Source of the DNA: Fictibacillus arsenicus
GTDB lineage: Bacteria; Bacillota; Bacilli; Bacillales; Fictibacillaceae
Assembly: GCF_001642935.1 (NCBI RefSeq)
Contig: NZ_CP016761.1
Coordinates: 1,984,001 to 2,048,000, forward strand
Direction of reading: 5' to 3'
Length of the DNA stretch: 64,000 nucleotides
The notes under the pieces are model-generated. The model saw only the letters and a program-made list of their open reading frames with translations, did no database searches and was not told the origin of the DNA. Positions within the stretch are counted from its first letter, which is position 1. Every line of letters begins with the position of its first letter. A program made the translations under genes and the position numbers. Below, in pieces: positions 17,403 through 27,044 of the stretch.

Positions 17403-18154
17403 ACGAAAACATGAATGAGTATTGCCGAAAGCTAAACTTGTCTGTTATCGCTGAACAATGGTCAGCGATTGCCGATCAAGCAGCTAAAAATAATGTACCA
17501 TATTCTTCGTTTCTCTTCAGCCTTTTAGAAGCAGAAGTCATTGAAAGACATCAAAGAACGACCAAAACACTTATTAAGCTTTCGAAACTTCCGTTCCGAA
17601 AGACACTAGATGAATTTGATTTTACGGTTCAGCCCTCTATTGATGAACGGCGAGTAAAGGAATTAATGACCTTGTCCTTCTTAAAGAACCATGAGAATCC
17701 TATCTTCTTAGGCCCACCCGGAATTGGAAAAACACATCTAGCTGTTTCCATCGGACTGCAAGCCATCTCTCATGGATATAAAACATATTTTATTTCAGCT
17801 CATGATCTTGTATCGCAATTAAGGAAAGCAGACCTTGATCAAAAGCTAGAAAAGAAACTTCGATCTTTTGTAAAACCAAGCCTACTCATCATAGACGAGA
17901 TGGGCTATATGAAACTTGATAACCACAGTGCTCATTACTTGTTCCAAGTGATTGCACGGCGTTACGAAAGAGGGTCAATTATTCTTACATCCAACAAATC
18001 ATTTGGTGAATGGGGGGATATCATCGGGGATCCAGTTATTGCGACTGCCATGTTAGATCGACTTTTACATCACTCACGCATATACAACTTAAATGGAGAA
18101 AGTTATCGGATGAAAGAAAAGAAGTTACAGAACGAAAAACAGAAGGGTTCGTAA
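17399..18154 (+). CDS. istB: IS21-family helper ATPase IstB
   Basis: 251 residues. The AAA+ Walker A is FLGPPGIGKTHLA (about residues 101-113), Walker B is LLIIDEMGY and sensor 1 is ILTSNKSFGEW. IstB assembles on target DNA and stimulates IstA. Its ATG overlaps the istA stop (ATGA). Full length for the family, about 250 residues. Confidence 0.95.
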   Translation: MNENMNEYCRKLNLSVIAEQWSAIADQAAKNNVPYSSFLFSLLEAEVIERHQRTTKTLIKLSKLPFRKTLDEFDFTVQPSIDERRVKELMTLSFLKNHENPIFLGPPGIGKTHLAVSIGLQAISHGYKTYFISAHDLVSQLRKADLDQKLEKKLRSFVKPSLLIIDEMGYMKLDNHSAHYLFQVIARRYERGSIILTSNKSFGEWGDIIGDPVIATAMLDRLLHHSRIYNLNGESYRMKEKKLQNEKQKGS

Positions 18155-18546
18155 GAACTCCTTCTGGGGATTTTTAAACCGGACATTTTGGGGAAGTTAT
18201 AGCCGGCCTTGACATACAGAGTACATCTTGGTTTTATTACTTTTATTTCCTGCTTTTAAACTTGTATTTATAAACTTTTTTCCTTTCGGTTTAAGCTTTC
18301 GCAGAAAAGTAAAATATATATTATTTTGGACAGTTTTTTCTACTCTCTATGATATGGATCCCTTTACACAAGTTTGTTCTATTACCATGGGTGGCGAATA
18401 GAATGGTCTATTGCTATGTATCCCGTAATATTTTCAATCAATGGTTATGTATTTTATCTTTTTCGTAAATGGAAAGCTGAAGAAAAAAATTAGTAATTAC
18501 CTCGGTTAATATTAGTGTTGTTAATATCCGATGAATTTGAGGGTAC

Positions 18547-18583
18547 AAAAAAACAAGCCATTTATAAAAAATAGCTTGCTTAA
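18547..18583 (-). terminator. Probable lexA terminator
   Basis: Read on the minus strand, CAAGCTATTT pairs imperfectly with AAATGGCTTG and is followed by seven T. It lies 14 bases past the lexA stop. Confidence 0.55.
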
Positions 18584-18596
18584 ATACTTAGATGAA

Positions 18597-19211
18597 TTAA
18601 TGAATGCTTCTGTAAACACCTATTACTTTACCTAAGATTGTACAGCTCTGCAGAATAATAGGCTCCATAGAAGAGTTCTCTGGCTGAAGCCTGATATGAT
18701 TCTTTTCTTTAAAGAATCGTTTTACAGTTGCTTCATCTTCGTCAGTCATTGCAACGATAATATCTCCATTATTTGCTGTTGGCTGCTGTTTTACAACAAC
18801 TAAGTCTTTATTAAAAATTCCCGCTTCGATCATACTGTCTCCAACAACGGAAAGCATAAAGACATTTTCGTCTCCAACAACATGTTCGGGAAGAGGGAAA
18901 TATTCTTCAACATTTTCAACAGCGCTTATAGGAAGCCCTGCAGTTACTTTACCGATTACCGGAATCGATACAGATCTGACAGAAGGAATATTATCTTCTA
19001 AACCTAATACCTCGATTGCTCTTGGCTTAGTTGGATCCCTGCGTATTAGCCCCTTTTTCTCAAGTCTTGCTAAATGTCCATGAACAGTAGAACTCGAAGC
19101 AAGTCCAACGGCTTCACCAATTTCTCTAACGGAAGGCGGATAGCCTTTTTGCGATACTTCTTCTTTTATAAAAGCCAGAATATCCAATTGCCGTCTGGAT
19201 AACTTAGTCAT
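18597..19211 (-). CDS. lexA: SOS repressor LexA
   Basis: 204 residues, normal for Bacillus LexA (formerly DinR). The N-terminal winged helix [15 protein letters not shown]...[25 protein letters not shown] binds SOS boxes. The cleavage site region is TAGLP (about residue 90) and the catalytic dyad is Ser in VGDSMIEAG and Lys in ATVKRFF. The ATG at 19211 is preferred to the upstream GTG (19226) because GAGGTG lies 8 bases before it. It is divergent from yneA, and the shared region carries three SOS boxes, so it is autoregulated and induced after DNA damage. Confidence 0.97.
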   Translation of the reverse strand: MTKLSRRQLDILAFIKEEVSQKGYPPSVREIGEAVGLASSSTVHGHLARLEKKGLIRRDPTKPRAIEVLGLEDNIPSVRSVSIPVIGKVTAGLPISAVENVEEYFPLPEHVVGDENVFMLSVVGDSMIEAGIFNKDLVVVKQQPTANNGDIIVAMTDEDEATVKRFFKEKNHIRLQPENSSMEPIILQSCTILGKVIGVYRSIH

Positions 19212-19272
19212 TTTTAAGCACCTCACCAGATTTTTTATCTATAAAAAGTATAGCATGGCATTCTTGCAGATA

Positions 19273-19286
19273 CAAACATAAGTTCG
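19273..19286 (-). promoter_or_regulatory. SOS box 1 (lexA-proximal)
   Basis: On the minus strand it reads CGAACTTATGTTTG, matching the Bacillus LexA consensus CGAACRNRYGTTYG except in the centre. Confidence 0.75.
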
Positions 19287-19295
19287 AAAAATGTG

Positions 19296-19325
19296 TTGAC
19301 ACCGAACAAACGTTCCAGTTATTAT
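19296..19325 (+). promoter_or_regulatory. yneA promoter overlapped by SOS box 2
   Basis: A perfect TTGACA (19296-19301) and TATTAT (19320-19325) are 18 bases apart. The spacer contains CGAACAAACGTTCC (19303-19316), a good SOS box, so LexA would block polymerase directly. Confidence 0.8.
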
Positions 19326-19339
19326 AAAGATAATAAATA

Positions 19340-19353
19340 CGAACAAACGTTTG
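19340..19353 (+). promoter_or_regulatory. SOS box 3 (yneA-proximal)
   Basis: CGAACAAACGTTTG lies just downstream of the predicted yneA transcription start. Three boxes in this intergenic region are also what is known for B. subtilis. Confidence 0.85.
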
Positions 19354-19370
19354 TTGAAAGGGGAATAAAA

Positions 19371-19637
19371 ATGAAACAAGGGACGTTGCATGTTATTGTA
19401 TTTTTAGGTTTAGTAGGGGGAATCTTTTTTACATTATCAAATCTTGCATCACAGGATAAACAATATATAGAAGTTACAATTGAAGAAGGGGAGTCATTAT
19501 GGAGTCTTTCTGAAGAATATAATGCTAAACATCATTATTCCAACTGGGAATTCATCAAATGGGTAGAACAAAAGAACAGTGTAAACGCGGCGGCTGTATT
19601 TCCAGGCCAGAAAGTAATAATCCCGGTTAATAAATAA
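19371..19637 (+). CDS. yneA: SOS-induced cell division suppressor YneA
   Basis: 88 residues. An N-terminal membrane segment (LHVIVFLGLVGGIFFTL) is followed by a LysM domain (IEEGESLWSLSEEY...FPGQKVIIPV). YneA delays septation during the SOS response and is secreted across the membrane. AAAGGGGAATAAAA precedes the ATG; there are no alternatives with a better ribosome site. It is divergent from lexA and followed 17 bases later by yneB, as in B. subtilis. Confidence 0.92.
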   Translation: MKQGTLHVIVFLGLVGGIFFTLSNLASQDKQYIEVTIEEGESLWSLSEEYNAKHHYSNWEFIKWVEQKNSVNAAAVFPGQKVIIPVNK

Positions 19638-19651
19638 AAAGCAGGTCTTAA

Positions 19652-20299
<648 letters not shown>

Positions 20300-20358
20300 A
20301 AATTCCTTTTCTACTCATGTAAGATTGAGAGAAAGAGATTGTAAAAGGAGTTTTATAG

Positions 20359-20598
20359 ATGTTATCTAAAGATAAAATGCAAAGAATAAATGAACTATCC
20401 AGAAAATCCAAGCAAACAGAATTATCAAAAGAAGAAAAGGTTGAACAAAAGAAACTGAGAGAAGAATATCTCAAAGTGTTTAGAAAATCCTTTGTTCAAG
20501 ACTTGCATGGCGTTACATTTGTAGATCCAAACGGAAATGATGTAACACCTGAAAAACTAAAAAGAAGCAAAGACAATAAAAATAACCTTAAACACTAA
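20359..20598 (+). CDS. ynzC: DUF896 protein YnzC
   Basis: 79 residues with the conserved opening MLSKDKMQRINELSRKSK and a C-terminal HGVTFVDPNGNDVTP. The fold is a short two-helix bundle. The gene is in the SOS-induced yneA-yneB-ynzC group of B. subtilis; its role is unclear. AAAAGGAGTTTTATAG precedes the ATG. Confidence 0.93.
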   Translation: MLSKDKMQRINELSRKSKQTELSKEEKVEQKKLREEYLKVFRKSFVQDLHGVTFVDPNGNDVTPEKLKRSKDNKNNLKH

Positions 20599-20603
20599 TA
20601 CTT

Positions 20604-20640
20604 AATGCCTATTTGCAAGAATGCAAATAGGCATTTTTTT
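20604..20640 (+). terminator. Intrinsic terminator after ynzC
   Basis: AATGCCTATTTGC pairs perfectly with GCAAATAGGCATT around AAGAAT, followed by seven T. Confidence 0.92.
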
Positions 20641-20703
20641 CTGTTGCATTAAATATTTATTAGTATATACTGTTATATAACAACTTTGAAAGGGGAGAAT
20701 ATT

Positions 20704-20988
20704 TTGACTTTTTCAATCACGAGTGCAGCTGCTAATCTTTATAAAGATATCGAATTAGGAGCAAAAGAGGGTTTGCGTTTTTTTGTGAAGTATGCGGGAA
20801 GCGGGGATTCGGGCGGCTTTTCACTTGGTGTAACTCCTGCAGTCCCAGATGAAAATGACTACATTCAGGAAGTTGAAGGATTAAGATTTTTTGTTAAATC
20901 AGAAGAAAGCTGGTTTGCTGAAGATATGAAGCTTGATTATGACGAAAAAACGGATTATTTCTCTTGTCAGATTCCCGGTTTAGCTTAA
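20704..20988 (+). CDS. HesB/IscA-like domain protein
   Basis: 94 residues. The pattern ITSAAANLYKDIEL...GLRFFVKYAGSGDSGGFSLGV followed by LRFFVKSEESWF fits the small HesB-like proteins of Bacillus (YneR type). The cysteine found at the SGG position of true A-type iron-sulfur carriers is absent (GSGDSGGFS), so iron-sulfur binding by the classical three-cysteine site is unlikely. The TTG at 20704 is preferred to the TTG at 20686 because GGGGAG lies 6 bases before it. A second relative is at 47905-48198. Function is unknown. Confidence 0.8.
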   Translation: MTFSITSAAANLYKDIELGAKEGLRFFVKYAGSGDSGGFSLGVTPAVPDENDYIQEVEGLRFFVKSEESWFAEDMKLDYDEKTDYFSCQIPGLA

Positions 20989-20995
20989 TATAAAT

Positions 20996-21049
20996 TAAAC
21001 CGCCTGTACTATAACAACGTATTCGTTGCAATAGTTTCAGGCGGTTTTT
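20996..21049 (+). terminator. Long-stem terminator
   Basis: AAACCGCCTG pairs with CAGGCGGTTT. The loop contains a second arm, ACTAT...ATAGT with ACAACG...CGTTGC, making an extended hairpin, then TTTTG. Confidence 0.85.
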
Positions 21050-21173
21050 GTATGAACTGGAGAGGGTAATGGTAAAATAACAGTAGTTTATAAAGTGTTT
21101 ACCTTGTCTAATTGGACATGAAGGTTTATTATGTAATTCAAAACTGTTTAGTACATATGAAGGGATGATTTTT

Positions 21174-23168
21174 TTGTCACATAATATTGATGAATTAGCA
21201 ATTAATACGATCAGAACACTATCAATTGACAGCATAGAAAAGGCGAATTCCGGCCATCCGGGGATGCCGATGGGTGCAGCGCCAATGGCATATAGCCTTT
21301 GGGCGAAATATATGAACCATAATCCATCTAATCCAGAATGGTTTAACCGTGACCGCTTTGTTTTATCCGCGGGTCATGGATCAATGCTATTGTATAGCTT
21401 GCTGCATTTAAGCGGTTATGGATTAACGATCGAAGATTTACAGCAATTCAGACAGTGGGGTAGCAAAACTCCTGGACATCCTGAATACGGTCATACAGTC
21501 GGTGTAGAAGCAACTACTGGCCCGCTTGGACAAGGAATTGCTATGGCAGTTGGAATGGCTATGGCAGAACGTCACCTGGCTGCAAAATATAACCGTGATG
21601 GACACGAAGTGATAGATCATTATACGTATTCCATCTGTGGTGATGGGGACTTAATGGAAGGTGTATCTGGAGAAGCTGCTTCATTAGCTGGTCACCTTAA
21701 ATTAGGAAGAATGATTGTGCTTTATGATTCCAATGACATTTCTTTAGATGGTGATCTGCATCATTCATTCTCAGAGAATGTACAGCAAAGATTTGAAGCA
21801 TACGGCTGGCAAGTTCTTTTTGTAGAAGATGGAACTAACTTGGAAGAAATCGAAAAGGCTATAGCAGAAGCTCGTGAAGAGTTAAACAAGCCGACACTTA
21901 TTGAAGTTAAAACAGTAATCGGACACGGTTCACCGAATAAGTCTGGTAAATCTGCTTCACATGGTGCACCACTAGGGAAAGACGAAATCCTGTTAACAAA
22001 AGAAGCGTACAAGTGGACATTTGAAAATGATTTCCACGTTCCTGAAGAAGTTAAATCACATTTTGAAAAGTTAAAGTCTGTAGGTCAGTCAAAAGAAGAT
22101 GAATGGAATAAGCAATTCAAGTCATATGAAGAAGCTTATCCTGAATTAGCTCAAGAACTTCAAGAAGCTATTAAAGGAAAACTCCCAGAGAACTGGGATC
22201 AAAATATGCCTGAATTTGATAAGGCGATTGCTACTCGTTCTTCTGCAGGAAAAGCGTTAAATGTACTTGCTAAAAACGTTCCATCAATCTTTGGAGGCTC
22301 CGCGGATTTAGCTGGTTCAAACAAAACACTTCTAGAAGGCGAAGTAAACTTTAGCCGAAACGATTACAGCGGCCGCAACATCTGGTTTGGTGTTCGTGAG
22401 TTCGCAATGGGAGCGGCATTAAACGGAATGGCACTCCATGGCGGTCTTAAAGTATACGGTGGAACATTTTTTGTTTTCTCTGATTACGTTCGTCCAGCAA
22501 TCCGCCTGTCTGCATTAATGGGGCTTCCTGTGACTTATGTATTAACACATGACAGTGTAATGGTTGGAGAGGACGGACCTACTCATGAACCTGTTGAACA
22601 GCTTGCTTCATTGCGTGCACTTCCTAACCTTAACTTAATTCGTCCTGCTGACGGTTACGAGTCAAATGCAGCATGGAAGATTGCAATTGAAAGTAAAGAT
22701 CAGCCGACAGCACTTGTTTTAAGCCGTCAGGATTTACCTATATTGAAAAATACAAAAGAAAAGGCTTATGAAGGTGTAAAACGCGGCGCTTATGTAGTAT
22801 CGGCATCTGAATCAGAGGCGGAAGTACTTCTTCTCTCTGCTGGTTCAGAGGTAAGTTTGGCGGTAGAAGCACAAGAACTTTTGAAAAATGAAGGTATCTC
22901 AGCTTCTGTTGTTTCCATGCCTTCATGGGAAAGTTTTGATAAGCAGGATTCAGATTATAAAGAATCAGTGCTTCCAAAGCATATTACGAAACGCTTAGCA
23001 ATTGAAATGGGTGCTTCATTAGGATGGCATAAATATGTTGGACTTGAAGGAGAAACATTAGCTATTGATACTTTTGGAGCTTCTGCACCTGGAGAAGTTA
23101 TTCAAAAGGAATATGGCTTTACACCAGAAAATGTAGTAAAACGTGTTAAAGAAATGCTAAATAAATAA
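21174..23168 (+). CDS. tkt: Transketolase
   Basis: 664 residues from the TTG at 21174; an ATG at 21165 would sit directly on the AAGGG ribosome site and is less likely. The enzyme moves two-carbon ketol units in the pentose phosphate pathway with thiamine diphosphate. Visible motifs are [13 protein letters not shown] (about residues 22-34), the cofactor-binding GDGDLMEG (about 155-162), [12 protein letters not shown] (about 462) and a C-terminal GASAPGEV domain. Length is standard. Position after ynzC matches B. subtilis. A terminator follows directly. Confidence 0.98.
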   Translation: MSHNIDELAINTIRTLSIDSIEKANSGHPGMPMGAAPMAYSLWAKYMNHNPSNPEWFNRDRFVLSAGHGSMLLYSLLHLSGYGLTIEDLQQFRQWGSKTPGHPEYGHTVGVEATTGPLGQGIAMAVGMAMAERHLAAKYNRDGHEVIDHYTYSICGDGDLMEGVSGEAASLAGHLKLGRMIVLYDSNDISLDGDLHHSFSENVQQRFEAYGWQVLFVEDGTNLEEIEKAIAEAREELNKPTLIEVKTVIGHGSPNKSGKSASHGAPLGKDEILLTKEAYKWTFENDFHVPEEVKSHFEKLKSVGQSKEDEWNKQFKSYEEAYPELAQELQEAIKGKLPENWDQNMPEFDKAIATRSSAGKALNVLAKNVPSIFGGSADLAGSNKTLLEGEVNFSRNDYSGRNIWFGVREFAMGAALNGMALHGGLKVYGGTFFVFSDYVRPAIRLSALMGLPVTYVLTHDSVMVGEDGPTHEPVEQLASLRALPNLNLIRPADGYESNAAWKIAIESKDQPTALVLSRQDLPILKNTKEKAYEGVKRGAYVVSASESEAEVLLLSAGSEVSLAVEAQELLKNEGISASVVSMPSWESFDKQDSDYKESVLPKHITKRLAIEMGASLGWHKYVGLEGETLAIDTFGASAPGEVIQKEYGFTPENVVKRVKEMLNK

Positions 23169-23183
23169 TAGTCATTTTAAGAA

Positions 23184-23213
23184 AGAAGGTTTTCTATCGA
23201 AAACCTTCTTTTC
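23184..23213 (+). terminator. Intrinsic terminator after tkt
   Basis: AGAAGGTTTTC pairs with GAAAACCTTCT around TATC, then TTTCTTTG. Confidence 0.9.
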
Positions 23214-23318
23214 TTTGTTTTCCGACAAAAGAAGTTGTTATTCGCTCTGTTTTTTAGACAAGCTTTTCTCCATTTTTTGTATATACTTTCAGCAAAGACG
23301 TTGGAGAGGGGCTTTTTC

Positions 23319-23759
23319 ATGAGAGAATTTTTTATATATTTAATAACAAAAGAAGTTGCTCATTCCTACTATGGAAAAGAAAATAAGCTTTTTCAATTAT
23401 TTTATGAAGAACAGCGATCATCAGGAATTCCTAAGCAAATATTAAATAAACAGATCGGTTACATAACGTCATCCATTTCCGTTTCGCAGCTTGAGGAACA
23501 TTTTTGGCTGCAATTAAGTGATAAATATGATTGGCGGTGTGAAGGTCAATCATATACACTTCCATGTAAGAGCAGCAAAGTTAGAATAGAATTGAACGAT
23601 CGTTATCTTCATTTATACAGCATTGGAAATTTTGAAGCGGAAACGATTGTCTTTGAAGCATTAAGGCAATTTGAGTCATACTTCTTAGCGATGGATTATG
23701 GTGAAAGAAAATATGGATGGCTGTCACCATTTAAATTGAATATGGTGTATGCCACTTAA
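23319..23759 (+). CDS. sirA: Sporulation inhibitor of replication SirA (YneE)
   Basis: 146 residues beginning MREFFIYLITKEVAHSYYG, with GERKYGWLSPF near the end, matching the SirA family. In sporulating cells SirA binds DnaA and blocks new rounds of replication. The ATG at 23319 follows GAGAGGGGCTTTTTC. The position between tkt and yneF is the same as in B. subtilis. The known Spo0A control cannot be verified by eye here. Confidence 0.9.
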   Translation: MREFFIYLITKEVAHSYYGKENKLFQLFYEEQRSSGIPKQILNKQIGYITSSISVSQLEEHFWLQLSDKYDWRCEGQSYTLPCKSSKVRIELNDRYLHLYSIGNFEAETIVFEALRQFESYFLAMDYGERKYGWLSPFKLNMVYAT

Positions 23760-23837
23760 TTAACTTTCAAATGTTGTATGTAACCTATAACTTGTAGTAA
23801 ACTAGTTCTAGACAACATGAAGGAGGAAGTTTTAACA

Positions 23838-24056
23838 ATGGGTACTGGTATGATAATCCTTGTGTGTGCACTTTCGCTGATTGCAGGAGTTGCGATCGGA
23901 TTTTTTATTGCCCGCAAGTATATGATGAGTTATTTACAAAAAAATCCACCGATTAATGAAAATATGTTGCGTGTGATGATGATGCAGATGGGTCAAAAGC
24001 CTTCTCAAAAGAAAATCAATCAAATGATGCAGGCTATGAACAAGCAGATGAAGTAA
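23838..24056 (+). CDS. yneF: UPF0154 membrane protein YneF
   Basis: 72 residues: one N-terminal membrane helix ([25 protein letters not shown]), then [29 protein letters not shown], the conserved family core. Function is unknown. GGAGGAAGTTTTAACA precedes the ATG at 23838. It is followed by a strong terminator. Confidence 0.95.
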   Translation: MGTGMIILVCALSLIAGVAIGFFIARKYMMSYLQKNPPINENMLRVMMMQMGQKPSQKKINQMMQAMNKQMK

Positions 24057-24060
24057 GTGT

Positions 24061-24095
24061 ACAAGCACCCTGAGTAATATCGGGTGCTTGTTTTC
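24061..24095 (+). terminator. Intrinsic terminator after yneF
   Basis: ACAAGCACCC pairs with GGGTGCTTGT around TGAGTAATATC, followed by TTTTCG. Confidence 0.88.
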
Positions 24096-24133
24096 GTTCT
24101 AATTGCTTAAAGCGTCAAAAAAGGATGATGATT

Positions 24134-25177
24134 ATGAACGATATACAAACGATCCAGATAAATGAAATAGATTCTGATTCACATCTGCTTTTTGATGTCA
24201 GATCTCCAAAAGAATATGAAGAATATCATATCCCTGGTGCAAAATGCTTAAGTATTTTTTCAAATGATGAAAGAGCAGAGATTGGAACGATTTATAAGCA
24301 AATTAGCAAAGAACAAGCGATTGAACGCGGACTGGAGATTGCAGCTCCGAAACTTCCGGAATTGTTAAAAAAGATTAAGAACGAAATGGTCAATAATCCA
24401 GATAAGCAGGTTGTGATCTATTGTGCGAGAGGCGGAATGCGTTCTAAAAGTATTGCTCAAACAATGTCTATCTTGGGTATAGATTGTTTACAGCTGGATG
24501 GCGGGATACGTTCTTATAGGAAGCAAATTGAAAAAATGCTTGAGGAGTATGCTCAAAATCCGAAAAAAATCATAGTTATTGAAGGCTATACTGGGACTAT
24601 GAAAACTAAATTTTTGGAGAAGCTGCAGGATGAAGGCTATCCGGTTATAAATTTAGAGGGAATGGCTAGTCATAAAGGGTCAATTTTTGGAAGAATTGGA
24701 GAAGATCCAGCTTCACAGAAAAAATTTGAATCAAGATTGTTTGAGCGTTTAAAGGCACTAAAAGACTCTCCTGTTTTAATTATTGAATCTGAAAGTAAAA
24801 GAATTGGAAGGGTTGTAGTTCCCGAATTCTTGCTAGAAGGAAAGTATTCAGGCACCCGAATCCATATTGATATGCCTTTTGGAATGCGAGTAAAATATAT
24901 TTGTGATGTATATGATCCGCTGTTTCATAGGGAAGAAATCGAAGAAGCAGTCCTGAAACTCTCTAAAAGAATTCCGTTTCCTATTATGACGGAGATCGAA
25001 GAAGCACTCACACAACAAGATTATGAAAAAGTCGTTTCTTTCTTACTTGAAAATTATTATGATCCAAAGTATGAGTTTGCCGAACAAAAATATGAAAGTC
25101 AATGTATCAAAGTGTGTGGGGATTCCTTTGATTACCTTTACAACGAAATTAAGAACGAAATTAACAAAATTCTTTAA
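24134..25177 (+). CDS. mnmH (selU): tRNA 2-selenouridine synthase
   Basis: 347 residues. The N-terminal rhodanese domain has FDVRSPKEYEEYHIPGA and YCARGGMRSKS; its Cys is residue 97 from the chosen start, as in E. coli SelU. A C-terminal P-loop-like domain follows (about residue 150 on). The enzyme replaces sulfur by selenium in 2-thiouridine of the wobble base of Lys, Glu and Gln tRNAs, using selenophosphate made by SelD. The P-loop reads GYTGTMKTK, so the Gly before Lys is Met. The ATG at 24134 has AAGGA at an 8-base spacing; ATGs at 24125 and 24128 are closer. It lies alone between two terminators, 7 kb from the other selenium genes. Confidence 0.9.
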   Translation: MNDIQTIQINEIDSDSHLLFDVRSPKEYEEYHIPGAKCLSIFSNDERAEIGTIYKQISKEQAIERGLEIAAPKLPELLKKIKNEMVNNPDKQVVIYCARGGMRSKSIAQTMSILGIDCLQLDGGIRSYRKQIEKMLEEYAQNPKKIIVIEGYTGTMKTKFLEKLQDEGYPVINLEGMASHKGSIFGRIGEDPASQKKFESRLFERLKALKDSPVLIIESESKRIGRVVVPEFLLEGKYSGTRIHIDMPFGMRVKYICDVYDPLFHREEIEEAVLKLSKRIPFPIMTEIEEALTQQDYEKVVSFLLENYYDPKYEFAEQKYESQCIKVCGDSFDYLYNEIKNEINKIL

Positions 25178-25185
25178 CTCATTTT

Positions 25186-25216
25186 AAAGACCGCTTTAAA
25201 GGTGGTCTTATTTTTA
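25186..25216 (+). terminator. Intrinsic terminator after mnmH
   Basis: AAGACCGC...GGTGGTCTT pair around TTTAAA, followed by ATTTTTAT. Confidence 0.8.
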
Positions 25217-25292
25217 TGAAATTTTTTCTTTTCGGAATTTTCATATATTGGTAAACTATACTTGTTTTAGTTGCATATATGGGGGGACAGAT

Positions 25293-27044
25293 ATGAAAGT
25301 TTTTATGCAATTAATGTGGTATTTCAAACAAGAGAAGCTTCGATATCTTGGTGGTATCATTATGCTTGCGTTTGTTTCACTTGGGCTGCTAGTGCCGCCT
25401 AAAATTGTCGGTCTAACCGTCGATCACATTAAGGAAGGTACTTTAACGGATGTATTGTTATGGCAATATGGAGGATTGCTTATTGCAATTGCTGTGGGGA
25501 TATATGTTCTAAGGTATATTTGGAGAATATTAATTTTTGGGGCTGCTGTTAAACTTGCTATGCTGCTAAGAAACAGACTTTATGAGCACTTCACAAAAAA
25601 GTCTCAGGAATTTTATCAAAAGCGCCGTGTGGGAGATCTTATGGCTCACTCGACAAATGACCTTCAAGCGATTCAGCAAACGGCAGGAGATGGTGTTCTG
25701 ACCTTAGTAGATTCATTGATGATGGGTGGATTTACACTGATTGCGATGGCCTCGACGATTAGCTGGAAGCTTACGCTTGTAAGTTTGCTTCCTTTGCCTG
25801 TAATGGCATGGGCGACGAATAAATATGGAACCATGCTTCACAAACGATTTCACAGCGCACAGGAAGCATTTTCATCACTTAACGATAAAGTGCAGGAAAG
25901 CATATCGGGAACACGTGTAATAAAAGCATTCGGACAGGAAAAAGATGATATTAACAGCTTTACAGAACTATCGAAGGATGCTGTTAGAAAGAATATGGCA
26001 GTTGCTCGAATAGATTCATTGTTTGATCCTACAATTTCACTTATTATCGGTTTTTCATTCTTTCTAGCAGTGAGCTATGGGTCATCCTTGGTCATTCAGG
26101 GTGAACTGTCAATAGGGGAACTTGTGTCGTTCACCAGTTACCTGGGACTATTAATCTGGCCAATGCTTGCATTTGGCTGGCTGTTTAATATCGTGGAAAG
26201 AGGAAGAGCATCATATGATCGGATAGAAACGTTACTGGCAGTTAATGAGGAGATTAATGATGAGGGGACAATATCTATTCTGCCGAAAGGTAATATTGAA
26301 TATCACCTTAAGGAATTTAGTTATCTGAATAAAACTCCTGTCTTAAAAGACGTCAGTTTTACTTTAGAAAGCGGGCAGTCAATGGGCATCGTCGGCAAAA
26401 CAGGTAGCGGGAAAACAACACTTTGCAGGTTGCTGCTCCGTGAATATCACATCATGAGAGGTGATATTTCACTTGATGGAGAGGATATCTGTGATTACCG
26501 GCTGCATACTTTACGATCTGCGATTGGTTATGTACCTCAAGACCATTTTCTATTCTCTGCTACCATCGCAGAAAACATTGCTTTTGGAAATATAGATGCT
26601 CCTTTTGCGGACATAAAAGATGCTGCAAATACATCTTCCATTCATAAAGATATTGCACAATTTACATATGGATATGAAACAGTAGTTGGTGAAAGGGGTG
26701 TAACGTTATCAGGAGGGCAAAAGCAACGGATATCTATAGCAAGGTCTCTAGTAACTGACCCTGAAATTTTAATTTTGGATGATTCTTTATCTGCTGTTGA
26801 TGCAAAAACTGAGGAAGAAATCCTCCAGAACTTAAAAGGAAAAAGAAAAAACAAAACAACTATTATTACCGCTCACAGATTGTCTTCAATTGCTCATTGT
26901 GACTTGATTATCGTTATGGATAACGGCACCATTATTCAAAGGGGTACACATCAGTACTTATTATGTGAAGAGGGCTGGTATAAGGAAACTTACGAAAGGC
27001 AAGCTCTTGAAACGCTGATCGCACAAGGAGGTGGGAACAGATGA
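25293..27044 (+). CDS. ABC exporter half-transporter with degenerate catalytic Asp (BmrC/YheI-like)
   Basis: 583 residues: six membrane segments, then an ATP-binding domain from about residue 340. Walker A is VGKTGSGKTTL, the Q-loop is GYVPQDHFLF, the signature is TLSGGQKQRIS and Walker B is ILILDDSLSAVD. The residue after the Walker B Asp is Asp instead of the catalytic Glu, which is typical of one half of heterodimeric exporters such as BmrCD. The start at 25293 follows GGGGGGACAGAT. Its end overlaps the next gene by 4 bases. Together the pair probably exports drugs, lipids or peptides. Confidence 0.88.
   Translation: MKVFMQLMWYFKQEKLRYLGGIIMLAFVSLGLLVPPKIVGLTVDHIKEGTLTDVLLWQYGGLLIAIAVGIYVLRYIWRILIFGAAVKLAMLLRNRLYEHFTKKSQEFYQKRRVGDLMAHSTNDLQAIQQTAGDGVLTLVDSLMMGGFTLIAMASTISWKLTLVSLLPLPVMAWATNKYGTMLHKRFHSAQEAFSSLNDKVQESISGTRVIKAFGQEKDDINSFTELSKDAVRKNMAVARIDSLFDPTISLIIGFSFFLAVSYGSSLVIQGELSIGELVSFTSYLGLLIWPMLAFGWLFNIVERGRASYDRIETLLAVNEEINDEGTISILPKGNIEYHLKEFSYLNKTPVLKDVSFTLESGQSMGIVGKTGSGKTTLCRLLLREYHIMRGDISLDGEDICDYRLHTLRSAIGYVPQDHFLFSATIAENIAFGNIDAPFADIKDAANTSSIHKDIAQFTYGYETVVGERGVTLSGGQKQRISIARSLVTDPEILILDDSLSAVDAKTEEEILQNLKGKRKNKTTIITAHRLSSIAHCDLIIVMDNGTIIQRGTHQYLLCEEGWYKETYERQALETLIAQGGGNR

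Larger units (their letters stand above)
16111..18214 (+). mobile_element. IS21-family insertion sequence, apparently intact
   Basis: About 2.1 kb. The left end starts TGTTAAAGCCGATG and the right end finishes GGCCGGCCTTGACA's complement-related TATAGCCGGCCTTGACA; the two ends are imperfect inverted repeats (TGTyAArGCCG). Further GCCGG and AAAATCNCC motifs near both ends resemble the multiple subterminal repeats of IS21. TACAGAG occurs at 16104-16110 and again at 18215-18221, giving a 7-base target duplication (8 if a shared A is counted). It encodes istA and istB with overlapping ends. Both genes are full length, so it may still move. Confidence 0.85.
15925..18493 (+). pseudogene. Third CBO0543-like gene, split by the IS21-family element
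   Basis: The 5' part (15925-16110) reads MWLLISTITILLIIIYFMP and stops within the element. Removing the element and one copy of the short target repeat rejoins it to 18222 onward: DTE is followed by YILVLLLLFPAFKLVFIN and KVKYILFWTVFSTLYD, which fits the CBO0543 layout. Further on the frame breaks again near 18350; WRIEWSIAMYPVIF and the KWKAEEKN end at 18493 are in another frame. The gene is thus broken by the insertion and by at least one later frameshift. Confidence 0.75.
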
